Assembly (NCBI GenBank): GCA_002403175.1
Contig: DHHG01000093.1
Span: forward strand, 1-12,822
Origin: Syntrophaceae bacterium UBA4778
Lineage (GTDB): Bacteria > Desulfobacterota > Syntrophia > Syntrophales > UBA4778
Length of the DNA: 12,822 nucleotides
Direction: 5' to 3'
Shown piece after piece: positions 1 through 8,032 of this stretch. The stretch's first letter is position 1, and each line of letters begins with the position of its first letter. Below the pieces are notes generated by a model, which saw only the letters and a list, made by a program, of their open reading frames with translations, was not told the DNA's origin and did not search any database. Both the position numbers and the translations under genes were made by a program.

Positions 1-1
1 T

Positions 2-1309
2 TGGGAAACAAGTCATAAAACGCACAGTCGGATACGGGCATTTTCGGAATTGGCTCTCTTCACGCAATCACTCAAAGTGCCCCGGACGGTTATCCTGCTT
101 GTACCGGCAGGCCCGCCCGTCGATGCAGTGCTCCGGGATCTTAGGTCCTGGTTCATTCCGGGAGATCTGGTGATCGATGGAGGAAATTCGCACTTTCGGG
201 ATACGGAGGCGCGCATTCGGAGGTTGGCGGAAAGCGGAATATCCCTTATTGGAATGGGCATTTCAGGAGGGGGCACAGGCGCACGCACGGGCCCCAGCCT
301 GATGCCGGGAGGCGACCCTGAAGCGTATGCGCGTATTCGTCCGTTCCTGGAGACGGTTGCCGCCAGATTCAATGGAGACCCATGTGTCGCATGGCTCGGT
401 CCGGGTTCCGCGGGTCATTATGTGAAAATGGTCCACAACGGAATAGAATATGCCCTCATGCAGCTCATCGCCGAAACGTACGATCTCATGAAGAGGGGAC
501 TGGGATTATCCAACGATAGGCTGCATTCTATCTACAGGGAATGGAACGAAAGTGAACTCGAGTCCTATCTTCTTGGAATCACCTCGAACATTTTTCTCAG
601 GAAGGATGATGAGACCGGAAACGAATTGATAGATACCATCCTGGATGAAGCGGGTCAGAAGGGCACAGGAAAGTGGACCTCTCAGGATGCAATGGATCTG
701 GGGATTCCCGTTCCAGTTATCGATGCTGCCGTGAGCATGCGTGAATTGTCAGGATCGAAGCGAGAACGGCAGATTGCCGGGCGCATTCTCGGAGAACCGG
801 ATCATGCATTTACCGGAGAGTCCGAAACTTTTCTGAAATCCTTGAAAAATGGATTTTATTGTGCCGCCACAATGGCCTATGCACAGGGCATGAATCTGCT
901 CCGGGGCGCATCGGGTCGGTATCAATACGGATTCCGTCTGGAAGAAGTGACCGGAATCTGGCGAGGAGGCTGCATTATCCGCTCCGCAATGCTGGAAAGG
1001 ATTCACTCCGCGAACCTGGAAAATCCGGATTTGAAGGACCTTTTGACTGATTCGGAATTGGGAAAGGAAATTCTGGCACGGGAAGCCGGGTTGCGCTTTG
1101 TCGTGCGCATGGCTGTCTCCCTGGGAATTCCTGTCCCGGCTATGATGGCTTCGCTTGCCTATTTCGACGGAATCAGAAGCGCCTGGCTTCCGGCCAACCT
1201 GATCCAGGCGCAACGGGATTACTTCGGCGCTCACACATATCAACGAACAGATAAAGAGGGTTCGTTCCACACAGAGTGGGAGAGCAAAGATATTATTGCT
1301 TCCCAGTAA
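2..1309 (+). CDS. gnd: 6-phosphogluconate dehydrogenase, decarboxylating (5' end cut by window edge)
   Basis: Oxidises and decarboxylates 6-phosphogluconate to ribulose-5-phosphate with NAD(P)H formation; cytosolic, third step of the oxidative pentose-phosphate pathway. The frame is open from base 2. The first start-like codon (TTG at 50) falls inside the conserved fold, so by comparison with the ~470-residue family about 40 N-terminal residues, including the Rossmann GxGxxG, lie left of the window. Visible motifs are IDGGNSHF, ISGG followed by GPSLMPGG (about 251-313), GHYVKMVHNGIEY with the catalytic Lys at 425-427, DEAGQKGTGKWTSQ, and the C-terminal RDYFGAHTYQRTDKEG, which marks the long homodimeric (E. 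coli-like) class. The usual SGGEEGA reads SGGGTGA, a loop change next to the substrate site. It is followed by zwf, the first enzyme of the same pathway, after a 196-bp palindromic element. The 6-phosphogluconolactonase gene is not in view. Confidence 0.95.
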   Translation, partial: WETSHKTHSRIRAFSELALFTQSLKVPRTVILLVPAGPPVDAVLRDLRSWFIPGDLVIDGGNSHFRDTEARIRRLAESGISLIGMGISGGGTGARTGPSLMPGGDPEAYARIRPFLETVAARFNGDPCVAWLGPGSAGHYVKMVHNGIEYALMQLIAETYDLMKRGLGLSNDRLHSIYREWNESELESYLLGITSNIFLRKDDETGNELIDTILDEAGQKGTGKWTSQDAMDLGIPVPVIDAAVSMRELSGSKRERQIAGRILGEPDHAFTGESETFLKSLKNGFYCAATMAYAQGMNLLRGASGRYQYGFRLEEVTGIWRGGCIIRSAMLERIHSANLENPDLKDLLTDSELGKEILAREAGLRFVVRMAVSLGIPVPAMMASLAYFDGIRSAWLPANLIQAQRDYFGAHTYQRTDKEGSFHTEWESKDIIASQ

Positions 1310-1325
1310 TTGAATAAAGCGGAGA

Positions 1326-1521
1326 GATGCGGGCGGGAGCCCTTTTCCTCCAGCCGGTCTCTCGGGCTTGTCGTTTCACGGTTTTTGCCACGGGGGATGC
1401 TTTGCCCCCTCCGCCGTCGCGACCGCTGACGCGCTCGCGCTTCGGTTTCCCCCCTGCCCAAACCCGGAAACGAGCAGCGCCCTTCCGCCATGTCTGGATA
1501 AAAAGGGCTCCCGCCCGCATC
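1326..1521. repeat. ~196-bp palindromic (MITE/BIME-like) element between gnd and zwf
   Basis: Bases 1326-1346 and 1501-1521 are perfect 21-bp inverted repeats, beginning GATGCGGGCGGG on the left and ending CCCGCCCGCATC on the right. Inside the arms the two halves keep matching in patches: TCCAG, CGTTTC, GGTTT and a G-run against a C-run. The whole unit is thus an imperfect long palindrome of two diverged halves. A smaller hairpin, GGGGG-ATGCTTTG-CCCCC, sits at 1392-1409. Each outer arm ends in GGGCGGGAGCCCTTTT, so the arms could also act as weak terminators in either direction. It codes for nothing convincing; the short frames through it, on both strands, give similar Arg/Pro-rich peptides because the element is palindromic. 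It is GC-richer than its surroundings. No transposase is present, so a non-autonomous miniature element or intergenic palindrome family is the likely class; multicopy status cannot be seen here. Confidence 0.75.
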
Positions 1522-1598
1522 CGTTGATATAGAGTTTGGCGATGTTTAATCGCTGGAGCAATACGCTCCGTACATTTCAGAAGTTCAGGATGATACCA

Positions 1599-3122
1599 AT
1601 GTCCAGCCGTCCGGGGGCTTCCATCATTACTATCTTTGGCGCAGCGGGTGATCTGACGTGGCGAAAGCTCGTTCCGGCTCTCTATAACCTGCATCTCGAT
1701 CGACTATTGCCGGAAAAGATTGCCGTGGTTGGGATTGACAAACAAACCCTCAGCCAGAATGATTTCCACAATCGAATGCAGGATGGAATTGATCGCTTCT
1801 CCAGAAGAGGGAAGACCGATGAACACCATTGGGAAGAGATGAAAAGGCAACTGTCGTATATCGATGCCGATTTCTCGGATCCGGTAACTTATAAAAAATT
1901 GTCGAAGACTTACTCGGATCTGGAAAAGGCGTGGGGAATGCCTGCCAATCATATTTCCTATCTCGCCGTGCCGCCGTTGCTGATCGAGACGATTGTAAGA
2001 GGAATGGGCAGGGCGGGCCTTGCCAAGGATAGACTTAAATCCCGTGTGGTCGTGGAAAAGCCCTTCGGACATGATTACGATTCAGCACATACCTTGAATA
2101 AGATCCTGACTGAAATTTTTGACGAATCTCAAATTTACCGGATCGACCATTATCTGGGAAAGGAAACAGTCCAGAATATCCTGGCATTTCGGTTTGCCAA
2201 TGCCCTGTTTGAGCCCGTATGGGACAGGCGCTATATCGATCACGTGCAAATTACAGTAGCGGAAGAAATCGGAGTCGAGCATCGGGGGCCATATTACGAG
2301 CAGGCCGGTGCACTTCGGGACATGATTCAGAATCATCTCTTTCAAATCCTTTGCCTCATTGCCATGGAGCCGATGGTGTCCTTTGATGCCGATGAAATCC
2401 GCAACAAGAAACTCGACGTGCTCCGGGCCATTCGCCGAATCCCCGAAGAACAGGTGCAGGTCTCTGCGGTGCGGGGGCAGTATGGGGAAGGATGGCTGGA
2501 AGGCAAGCATGTCATCGGCTATCGCGATGAGCCGGGGGTTTCCTCGGATTCCAGGACGGAAACATTTGCGGCAGTCAAGCTCTTCGTCGATAACTGGCGC
2601 TGGCAGGATGTTCCGTTTTATCTGCGGACCGGAAAGCGATTGCCGGTCAGGGTTTCCGAAGTTACTATTCAGTTCATGCCGGTTCCCCATCAATCTTTTC
2701 CGGTTCCGGCGGCCCTCCTCTGGCAGCCGAACAGAATGATCATCCGAATCCAGCCGGACGAAGGAATCGTGGTCCGATTCCAGGCCAAACAGCCCGGTCC
2801 GAATATCCGTCTGAGTCCTGTCGATATGCTCTTCTCTTACCAGGAGACCTTTAAAACGGAACCCCCCGAGGCTTACGAAACGCTCTTGCTCGATGTAATG
2901 CGGGGGGATGCGACACTTTTCATGCGTGCCGATCAGGCTGAAAATGCCTGGTCCGTATTGATGCCGATTCTTCAGGCATGGGAATCCGCTCCTCCTATTG
3001 AATTTCCGAATTATGCTGCCGGAAGCTGGGGACCGGAATCTTCGGAAGCGCTGATTGCGCGTGACGGCAGAAGCTGGCACATGCCGAGCATCCAGAACCG
3101 GCCAAAAGTATGTAAGATATGA
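1599..3122 (+). CDS. zwf: glucose-6-phosphate 1-dehydrogenase
   Basis: Converts glucose-6-phosphate to 6-phosphogluconolactone with reduction of NAD(P)+; first step of the oxidative pentose-phosphate pathway, cytosolic. The N-terminal Rossmann domain begins IITIFGAAGDLTWRKL, the family's GxxGDLxxRKL nucleotide-binding box. VVVEKPFGHD follows, then the active-site signature RIDHYLGKE (about residues 181-189, containing the catalytic His), then the long C-terminal domain with GALRDMIQNH and FYLRTGKRLP. At 507 residues it is slightly longer than E. coli Zwf (491). I chose ATG 1599 because AGGA at 1587-1590 lies 8 nt upstream and the conserved fold starts about ten residues later. The frame also contains ATG 1590, ATG 1542 and TTG 1536, which would add 3 to 21 residues that do not resemble the family. 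It directly follows gnd and the palindromic element; the glucoamylase gene begins 78 bp downstream. Confidence 0.95.
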   Translation: MSSRPGASIITIFGAAGDLTWRKLVPALYNLHLDRLLPEKIAVVGIDKQTLSQNDFHNRMQDGIDRFSRRGKTDEHHWEEMKRQLSYIDADFSDPVTYKKLSKTYSDLEKAWGMPANHISYLAVPPLLIETIVRGMGRAGLAKDRLKSRVVVEKPFGHDYDSAHTLNKILTEIFDESQIYRIDHYLGKETVQNILAFRFANALFEPVWDRRYIDHVQITVAEEIGVEHRGPYYEQAGALRDMIQNHLFQILCLIAMEPMVSFDADEIRNKKLDVLRAIRRIPEEQVQVSAVRGQYGEGWLEGKHVIGYRDEPGVSSDSRTETFAAVKLFVDNWRWQDVPFYLRTGKRLPVRVSEVTIQFMPVPHQSFPVPAALLWQPNRMIIRIQPDEGIVVRFQAKQPGPNIRLSPVDMLFSYQETFKTEPPEAYETLLLDVMRGDATLFMRADQAENAWSVLMPILQAWESAPPIEFPNYAAGSWGPESSEALIARDGRSWHMPSIQNRPKVCKI

Positions 3123-3200
3123 TCTGCTTTGGATGTCTGTCCAAATGATTATGTTTATGAGTACGAGCATGGGAAGAGGTTGAATTGGGAGTAAGTCCTC

Positions 3201-5603
3201 ATGGATAAATTGAATGCAGCTCCCGGTCGCCCCGGTATCTCACCAAGGTGGACTTCGGCCGCGAAGAGCGGGACGGGTACTGCCATCAATCAGGCCAGCC
3301 GGATCTGGTTTACGATCAGTCACGGCATTCTCAATGAAATCTATTATCCGCGAATCGACCGCGCCTGTACACGCGACTGCGGACTGATCGTAACGGACGG
3401 GCAAAATTTTTTCTCTGAAGAAAAGAGGCATACCGATCACTATGTTTCTTATCTGGGCGAAGGAGTGCCCGGTTACCGAATCGTCAATTCCTGCAAAGGC
3501 GGCCGGTACAGGATAGAAAAAGAGATTGTTTCCAGTCCTTCGCAAGACGCCGTATTGCAGCGAATTCGCTTCATTCCCCAGATTGGAAATCTGGAAGATT
3601 ATCATTTGTACGTGCTACTTGCGCCTCATCTCGGGAACAAAGGAAGCGGGCAGACGGCCTACATAGGAGAACACAAAGGGGTTCCGATGCTGATTGCTGA
3701 AAGAAACGCGCATGCCCTGTCCCTGTCCTGTTCGGCTCCCTGGGCGAAAAGATCGGTTGGATTTGTGGGTGCTTCAGATGGATGGCAAGATCTCTCTCAA
3801 CATAAACAAATGCTTTGGCAGTATGATCGCGCTGAAGACGGCAATGTGGCCCTGACCGGCGAAATTGATCTGAAGGCGTGCAATGGTTATTTCGTCCTTA
3901 CTCTTGGATTCGGGACCGATCCGGAAGAGGCGGGGTATCGCGCGCTTTCCAGTCTTCTGGACGGATTCGATTTGGCCTGCAGAGATTATGTCGAGGAATG
4001 GGCGGATTGGCAAAAGCAGATGATGCCACTTCCGCTGAAAGAGGAGGAAAAAGAATCGGGATTCCGGGATCTTTATCATTTAAGCACCGCTGTCATGAAG
4101 ACGCACGAGGCGAAAAGCTTTTTGGGAGGCATCATCGCCAGTCTTTCGATTCCTTGGGGATCATCTAAAGGTGATGAGGATCTTGGCGGATACCATCTCG
4201 TCTGGCCCCGTGATCTGATCGAAATAGCAATGGGGCTGCTCGCCTCAGGATCAGGAAATACCTGCACCTGCGTTCTGAAGTACTTGCGGGATACTCAGGA
4301 CCCGGATGGAAAATGGCCGCAGAATATGTGGCTGGACGGCAAACCCTATTGGAGCGGTGTGCAGATGGATGAGACAGCCCTGCCGATCCTTCTTTTGGAG
4401 AGGATTTACCGGGAAGGCGTTTTGAATCGTGAAGAACTGGGCGGTTTTTGGCAGATGGTCTTCCGGGCTGCATCCTATCTGGTCCGAAACGGGCCGGTTA
4501 CTCAGGAAGATCGATGGGAAACGGACCCTGGTTATTCTCCTTTTACCCTGGCTGTTGAAATTGCAGCGCTTCTGGCGGCAGCTGACATAGCGGATCTGAT
4601 GAATGAAAATCGCATAGCCGTTTATCTCCGCGAGACCGCCGATTACTGGAACGCCAACCTCGAACGGTGGACCTATGTCGAGCACACCGAATTCTGCAAG
4701 GAAACCGGTGTTGGCGGGCATTATGTACGGATTGGTTACGCCGGGCAACCGGACACTGTACAGGGTTCGGTTTCCATTAAGGATCGTCCTCCCCGGAAAA
4801 GCAATCTTCCGCGCGCCTATATTTTGGGGACGGATGCCTTGGCGTATGTTCGCTTTGGATTGAGGGACCCTCATGATCCCAGAATCCTCAACACAATCAA
4901 AGTGATCGATACATTTCTGAAGAAGGATACACCTTTCGGCCCGGCCTGGAGGCGCTATCTGCAGGATCAATACGGGGAACATGAAGACGGTTCGCCCTAT
5001 AATGGAACAGGTATCGGGAGAGCCTGGCCGCTCCTGACCAGTGAGCGGGCGCATTATGAGCTGGCTGCCGGAAACCGGAAGGGGGCGCTGGAACTTTTGC
5101 GGGCAATGGAGGCATTCGCAAATGAAGGAGGGATGATTCCGGAGCAGATCTGGGATGCACCGGACATACCGGAAAGAGAACTCTTCTGCGGCCGCGCAAC
5201 AGGATCGGCCGCGCCCCTTGTCTGGGCTCATGCCGAATACGTGAAGCTTCGCCGCTCTCTTTATGAGAATGAGATCTTTGATATGCCTCCCCAAGCGGTT
5301 GAACGTTATCTCATCCAAAAAATCGGATCGCCTTTTGTTACCTGGCGGTTCAATAACCGAATCCGTCAAATGCCCGGAGGAAAGGCGCTTCGGATTGAAA
5401 CGCTTGCTCCTGCCCTCATCCGATGGACCATTGATGAATGGCAATCCTCGCATGATGCGCAGACGAACAATACCGGACTTGGCGTCCATTCGGTCGATAT
5501 CGCCGGGTCGGATCTGAATTCAGCGAGAGAGATAGAATTCACATTTTACTGGTTGGAGACGCAAAACTGGGAGGACAAAAATTTCGATATCTCAATCACT
5601 TGA
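3201..5603 (+). CDS. GH15 glucoamylase (glucan 1,4-alpha-glucosidase), cytoplasmic type
   Basis: Releases beta-D-glucose from the non-reducing ends of alpha-1,4 (and 1,6) glucans. At 800 residues it has the bacterial architecture: an N-terminal beta-sandwich (glucodextranase N-like, about residues 15-280, starting SPRWTSAAKSGTGTA), a GH15 (alpha/alpha)6 barrel (about 300-690), and a beta-rich C-terminal tail. Catalytic-domain motifs are GGYHLVWPRDL (329-339), WLDGKPYWSGVQMDE (377-391), RWETDPGYSP with the general acid Glu440, and PEQIWD with the general base Glu648. These two glutamates match the E438/E636 pair of thermophilic anaerobe glucoamylases. There is no signal peptide or membrane anchor, so it probably acts on intracellular glycogen or imported maltodextrins. 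GGGAG at 3187-3191, 9 nt before the ATG, supports the start. Adjacency to zwf and gnd suggests its glucose, once phosphorylated, feeds the oxidative pentose-phosphate pathway. An alternative is an isomaltodextrin- or trehalose-specific GH15. Confidence 0.92.
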   Translation: MDKLNAAPGRPGISPRWTSAAKSGTGTAINQASRIWFTISHGILNEIYYPRIDRACTRDCGLIVTDGQNFFSEEKRHTDHYVSYLGEGVPGYRIVNSCKGGRYRIEKEIVSSPSQDAVLQRIRFIPQIGNLEDYHLYVLLAPHLGNKGSGQTAYIGEHKGVPMLIAERNAHALSLSCSAPWAKRSVGFVGASDGWQDLSQHKQMLWQYDRAEDGNVALTGEIDLKACNGYFVLTLGFGTDPEEAGYRALSSLLDGFDLACRDYVEEWADWQKQMMPLPLKEEEKESGFRDLYHLSTAVMKTHEAKSFLGGIIASLSIPWGSSKGDEDLGGYHLVWPRDLIEIAMGLLASGSGNTCTCVLKYLRDTQDPDGKWPQNMWLDGKPYWSGVQMDETALPILLLERIYREGVLNREELGGFWQMVFRAASYLVRNGPVTQEDRWETDPGYSPFTLAVEIAALLAAADIADLMNENRIAVYLRETADYWNANLERWTYVEHTEFCKETGVGGHYVRIGYAGQPDTVQGSVSIKDRPPRKSNLPRAYILGTDALAYVRFGLRDPHDPRILNTIKVIDTFLKKDTPFGPAWRRYLQDQYGEHEDGSPYNGTGIGRAWPLLTSERAHYELAAGNRKGALELLRAMEAFANEGGMIPEQIWDAPDIPERELFCGRATGSAAPLVWAHAEYVKLRRSLYENEIFDMPPQAVERYLIQKIGSPFVTWRFNNRIRQMPGGKALRIETLAPALIRWTIDEWQSSHDAQTNNTGLGVHSVDIAGSDLNSAREIEFTFYWLETQNWEDKNFDISIT

Positions 5604-5626
5604 TCGTCGGGAAAGGACAAAAATTT
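5572..5626. repeat. 13-bp direct repeat pair at the end of the glucoamylase gene
   Basis: AGGACAAAAATTT occurs at 5572-5584, inside the last codons of the glucoamylase gene, and again at 5614-5626 in the intergenic gap, 42 bp apart. A short inverted pair, TCACTT (about 5595-5600) and AAGTGA (5627-5632), overlaps the same stretch. It may be a small slippage duplication or a protein-binding site ahead of the prenyltransferase gene. There is no direct evidence for function. Confidence 0.4.
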
Positions 5627-5677
5627 AAGTGAGTCAAATGATTTGCGGCTGAGTTGAACCGAAAGGGAGGAGAACCT

Positions 5678-6652
5678 ATGCGGTTGAGAATTGCTGTCAA
5701 ATCCAGCGCGAGATACAACCGAAGTACAGTAGGTATCTGGTTCCGGGCTGTCCGGTTTCATTTCGTTCCCCCCAGCTTTCTCCCGGCGATACTCTGTACT
5801 CTGATCGCCTGGGCCAATTATCGGGTAATGGATCTGGAAGCTTTTTTGCTTGTTGTCCTTGGGGTAACCTTCAATCATTTCGGATTGAATATGCTCGATG
5901 ATGTTTGCGATTACCTTCATTTTGTTGATCGACAAAAAAAGGGAGATAAAAATCCATACACCGGGGGCAGCGGGGTCATAACGGAAGGCTTGCTATCGGT
6001 GAGACAGGTCGCAGTTGGGTCTGCTGTCTGTTTTGCCGTTACAGTCCTGATCGGTATTTATCTGACCTATACGAAAGGATGGCCGGTGCTGGCCTTTGGC
6101 CTTTTCGGCCTCTTCTGTTCCATTTTTTACACCTTGCCCCCCATCAAATTCGGTTACCGCGGATTGGGGGAAGTCGCTTTGCTCGTTAATTTCGGACCGA
6201 CGATCGGCCTCGGAGCCTATTATGTTCAGACCGGGAAAATAGCAATAGAACCTCTAATGATTTCTCTCGTGCTCGGTTCCATGATGTGGTCGATGATCAT
6301 CATTAATGAAATACCCGATTACGAAGATGACCGGCTCGGCAATAAAATGAACCTGGTTGCCCGTTTTGGAAAAGAAATGGGAATAACACTCTATGTGGCC
6401 GGACTGGTCCTTTCTTATGGAATCCTTGTTTCGTCAGTATTACTGAGAATTTCCCCCCCCATTGTTCTGCTGGGCCTGGTTAGTCTTCCTCTTGCCGTTA
6501 AGTCCGTGCGGATCCTGAAAAAAAATTATCAGGACGCGTTAAAGATGGTCCCTGCCAACCTTTCGATGATCAAGGTTCACTTCTATACGGGTGTGGCCAT
6601 GATCGCAGGGTACATCCTATATCTCTTCCTGGGTAATATGCCGGTCAGTTAA
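5678..6652 (+). CDS. UbiA-family membrane prenyltransferase (MenA-like)
   Basis: An integral-membrane enzyme of the family that transfers an isoprenoid chain from a prenyl diphosphate to an aromatic or other acceptor; the substrate here is unknown. The 324-residue protein is mostly hydrophobic, with about eight or nine membrane helices. The first Mg2+/diphosphate motif is NMLDDVCD (71-78), followed by [14 protein letters not shown], which is typical of MenA-like members. The second is [17 protein letters not shown] (from residue 210), also aspartate-rich. [16 protein letters not shown], between them, is another family hallmark. The start is ATG 5678 because AGGGAGGAG at 5664-5672 sits 5 nt upstream; the TTG at 5654 precedes that ribosome-binding site and is unlikely. 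No menaquinone, futalosine, haem or chlorophyll genes flank it, so the acceptor (dihydroxynaphthoate, another quinone precursor, or a lipid headgroup) cannot be assigned. It is 74 bp after the glucoamylase stop. Confidence 0.88.
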   Translation: MRLRIAVKSSARYNRSTVGIWFRAVRFHFVPPSFLPAILCTLIAWANYRVMDLEAFLLVVLGVTFNHFGLNMLDDVCDYLHFVDRQKKGDKNPYTGGSGVITEGLLSVRQVAVGSAVCFAVTVLIGIYLTYTKGWPVLAFGLFGLFCSIFYTLPPIKFGYRGLGEVALLVNFGPTIGLGAYYVQTGKIAIEPLMISLVLGSMMWSMIIINEIPDYEDDRLGNKMNLVARFGKEMGITLYVAGLVLSYGILVSSVLLRISPPIVLLGLVSLPLAVKSVRILKKNYQDALKMVPANLSMIKVHFYTGVAMIAGYILYLFLGNMPVS

Positions 6653-6765
6653 ATCGGCCCGAAGACTCCCCTCATATTAATTTCCGCCCTGAATATAGCC
6701 GCTTCAGGCCCCCGGCTCTGCCTTGTTCGCCAATTATTCATCCCATTTTCCGGAATAAAATCCCC

Positions 6766-6794
6766 TTGAGGAATATAGGTAATTCTGCTATCAG
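6766..6794 (+). promoter_or_regulatory. candidate sigma70-type promoter for the serine genes
   Basis: TTGAGG (6766-6771), a 17-nt spacer and TATCAG (6789-6794) each match four of six consensus bases with ideal spacing. They lie about 40 nt before the ATG of the aminotransferase gene at 6832. The TTG that could be read as an upstream start codon is more simply this -35 box. Preceding DNA (6653-6765) holds no gene. This is prediction by pattern only. Confidence 0.35.
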
Positions 6795-6831
6795 ATACGA
6801 TTGTGTCTCAAACTTATCGAAAAGAGGACGT

Positions 6832-7965
6832 ATGCATAACCCAAATTTTAGCTCAGGACCTTGCAGTAAAAGACCGGGATGGAGCCTAGGCGACCTGAAA
6901 GGAGCAGCGGTCGGTCGTTCCCATCGCTCCGCCTTGGGTAAGGAGAAACTGGCAAAAGCGATTCAAGAAAGTAAACGAATTTTGAAGGTTCCGGAAGGAT
7001 ACCTTCTCGGTATATTGCCCGGTTCCGATACAGGTGCATTCGAAGGAGCCATGTGGAGTCTCCTCGGGCCAAAACCGGTTACGGTCCTTGCCTGGGAGAG
7101 TTTCAGCGAGGGCTGGGCAACGGACGTCAACAAGCAGTTGAAGTTATCCCCGACGATCCTGAAGGCCGATTACGGCAAAATTCCCGATCTCAAAAGTATC
7201 GACTGGTCGAACGATGTGATCTTTGTAGCCAATGGTACAACCAGCGGCGTAAAAATTCCGAACTGGGATTGGATCCCCGACAATAGGGAAGGCCTTTCGT
7301 TTTGCGACGCCACTTCAGCCGTTTTTGCCATGGATATTGAATGGTCGAAGGTAGATGTTCTGACTTATTCCTGGCAGAAGTGCCTCGGGGGCGAGGGGGC
7401 GCATGGCGTTCTGGTATTGAGTCCCAGAGCAGTGGCCCGGATTGAAAGCTACGATCCCCCCTGGCCCATGCCGAAGATATTCCGGATGAAAAAAGGCGGA
7501 AAAATAAGCGAAGGCATTTTTGAGGGAGATACGATCAATACCCCCTCAATGCTTTGTGTAGAAGATTATCTCGATGCCCTGCAGTGGGCCGATTCCATCG
7601 GCCTTGATGGTCTGATCGCCCGCAGCAAGGCCAATCTGAAAGTAATTGAAAACTGGGTAGAAAAGACACCCTGGATCGATTTTCTGGCTGAATCGGCCGA
7701 GATCCGGTCGAATACGTCTGTCTGTCTCATGGTGACAAGCGAGCCTTTCAAGGCGCTTCCCAAGGATCAGCAGTCGAAGTTCCTGAAATCAATTTCCAGC
7801 AAGCTGAGCAAAGAAGGAATCGCTCACGATATCAATTCCTATAAGGATGCTCCTCCAGGATTTCGGTTCTGGTGCGGACCGACCATTGAGCCTTCCGACC
7901 TAAAAAATGCGACGGAAGCGCTGGAGAAAGTTTATCTGGAAAAGATTACCGAATTGGGAAAGTAA
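6832..7965 (+). CDS. serC: phosphoserine aminotransferase, Methanosarcina/alphaproteobacterial type
   Basis: A PLP enzyme that converts 3-phosphohydroxypyruvate and glutamate to 3-phosphoserine and 2-oxoglutarate; second step of serine synthesis, cytosolic. The 377-residue product opens [15 protein letters not shown] and carries GRSHRS (phosphate/substrate-binding His-Arg), [34 protein letters not shown], and the PLP-binding Lys183 in [13 protein letters not shown]. This signature is the divergent SerC subfamily known from Methanosarcina and alphaproteobacteria (TIGR01365-like), not the E. coli type. ATG 6832 was chosen because GAGGA lies at 6824-6828, though spacing is short at 3 nt. The upstream TTG at 6766 would add 22 unrelated residues over a promoter-like sequence. 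serA follows 67 bp downstream on the same strand, which supports the phosphoserine role over other class V aminotransferase activities. Confidence 0.93.
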   Translation: MHNPNFSSGPCSKRPGWSLGDLKGAAVGRSHRSALGKEKLAKAIQESKRILKVPEGYLLGILPGSDTGAFEGAMWSLLGPKPVTVLAWESFSEGWATDVNKQLKLSPTILKADYGKIPDLKSIDWSNDVIFVANGTTSGVKIPNWDWIPDNREGLSFCDATSAVFAMDIEWSKVDVLTYSWQKCLGGEGAHGVLVLSPRAVARIESYDPPWPMPKIFRMKKGGKISEGIFEGDTINTPSMLCVEDYLDALQWADSIGLDGLIARSKANLKVIENWVEKTPWIDFLAESAEIRSNTSVCLMVTSEPFKALPKDQQSKFLKSISSKLSKEGIAHDINSYKDAPPGFRFWCGPTIEPSDLKNATEALEKVYLEKITELGK

Positions 7966-8032
7966 TGGCTGATCGGGAAACCGGGAGCATAAATTCAAAC
8001 CGTTCTGGGTATACGAAAGCAAGGTAGAAATA

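Noticed and set aside
1327..1527. A small Arg/Pro-rich protein encoded in the gnd-zwf gap.
   Set aside because: The frame is just the palindromic element read through; the opposite strand gives a similar peptide, and there is no ribosome-binding site.
2082..3170. A 362-codon - strand frame across zwf.
   Set aside because: It is antisense to well-conserved zwf, with no family resemblance and no start signals.
4251..5489. A 412-codon - strand frame inside the glucoamylase gene.
   Set aside because: It is antisense to a gene with intact catalytic motifs, its translation shows no recognisable fold, and it has no promoter or ribosome-binding site. Long antisense frames are common in GC-rich coding DNA.
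6688..6708. CCTGAA-N9-TTCAGG as a terminator after the prenyltransferase gene.
   Set aside because: The stem has only six pairs and no T-run follows on either strand, so it is too weak to call.
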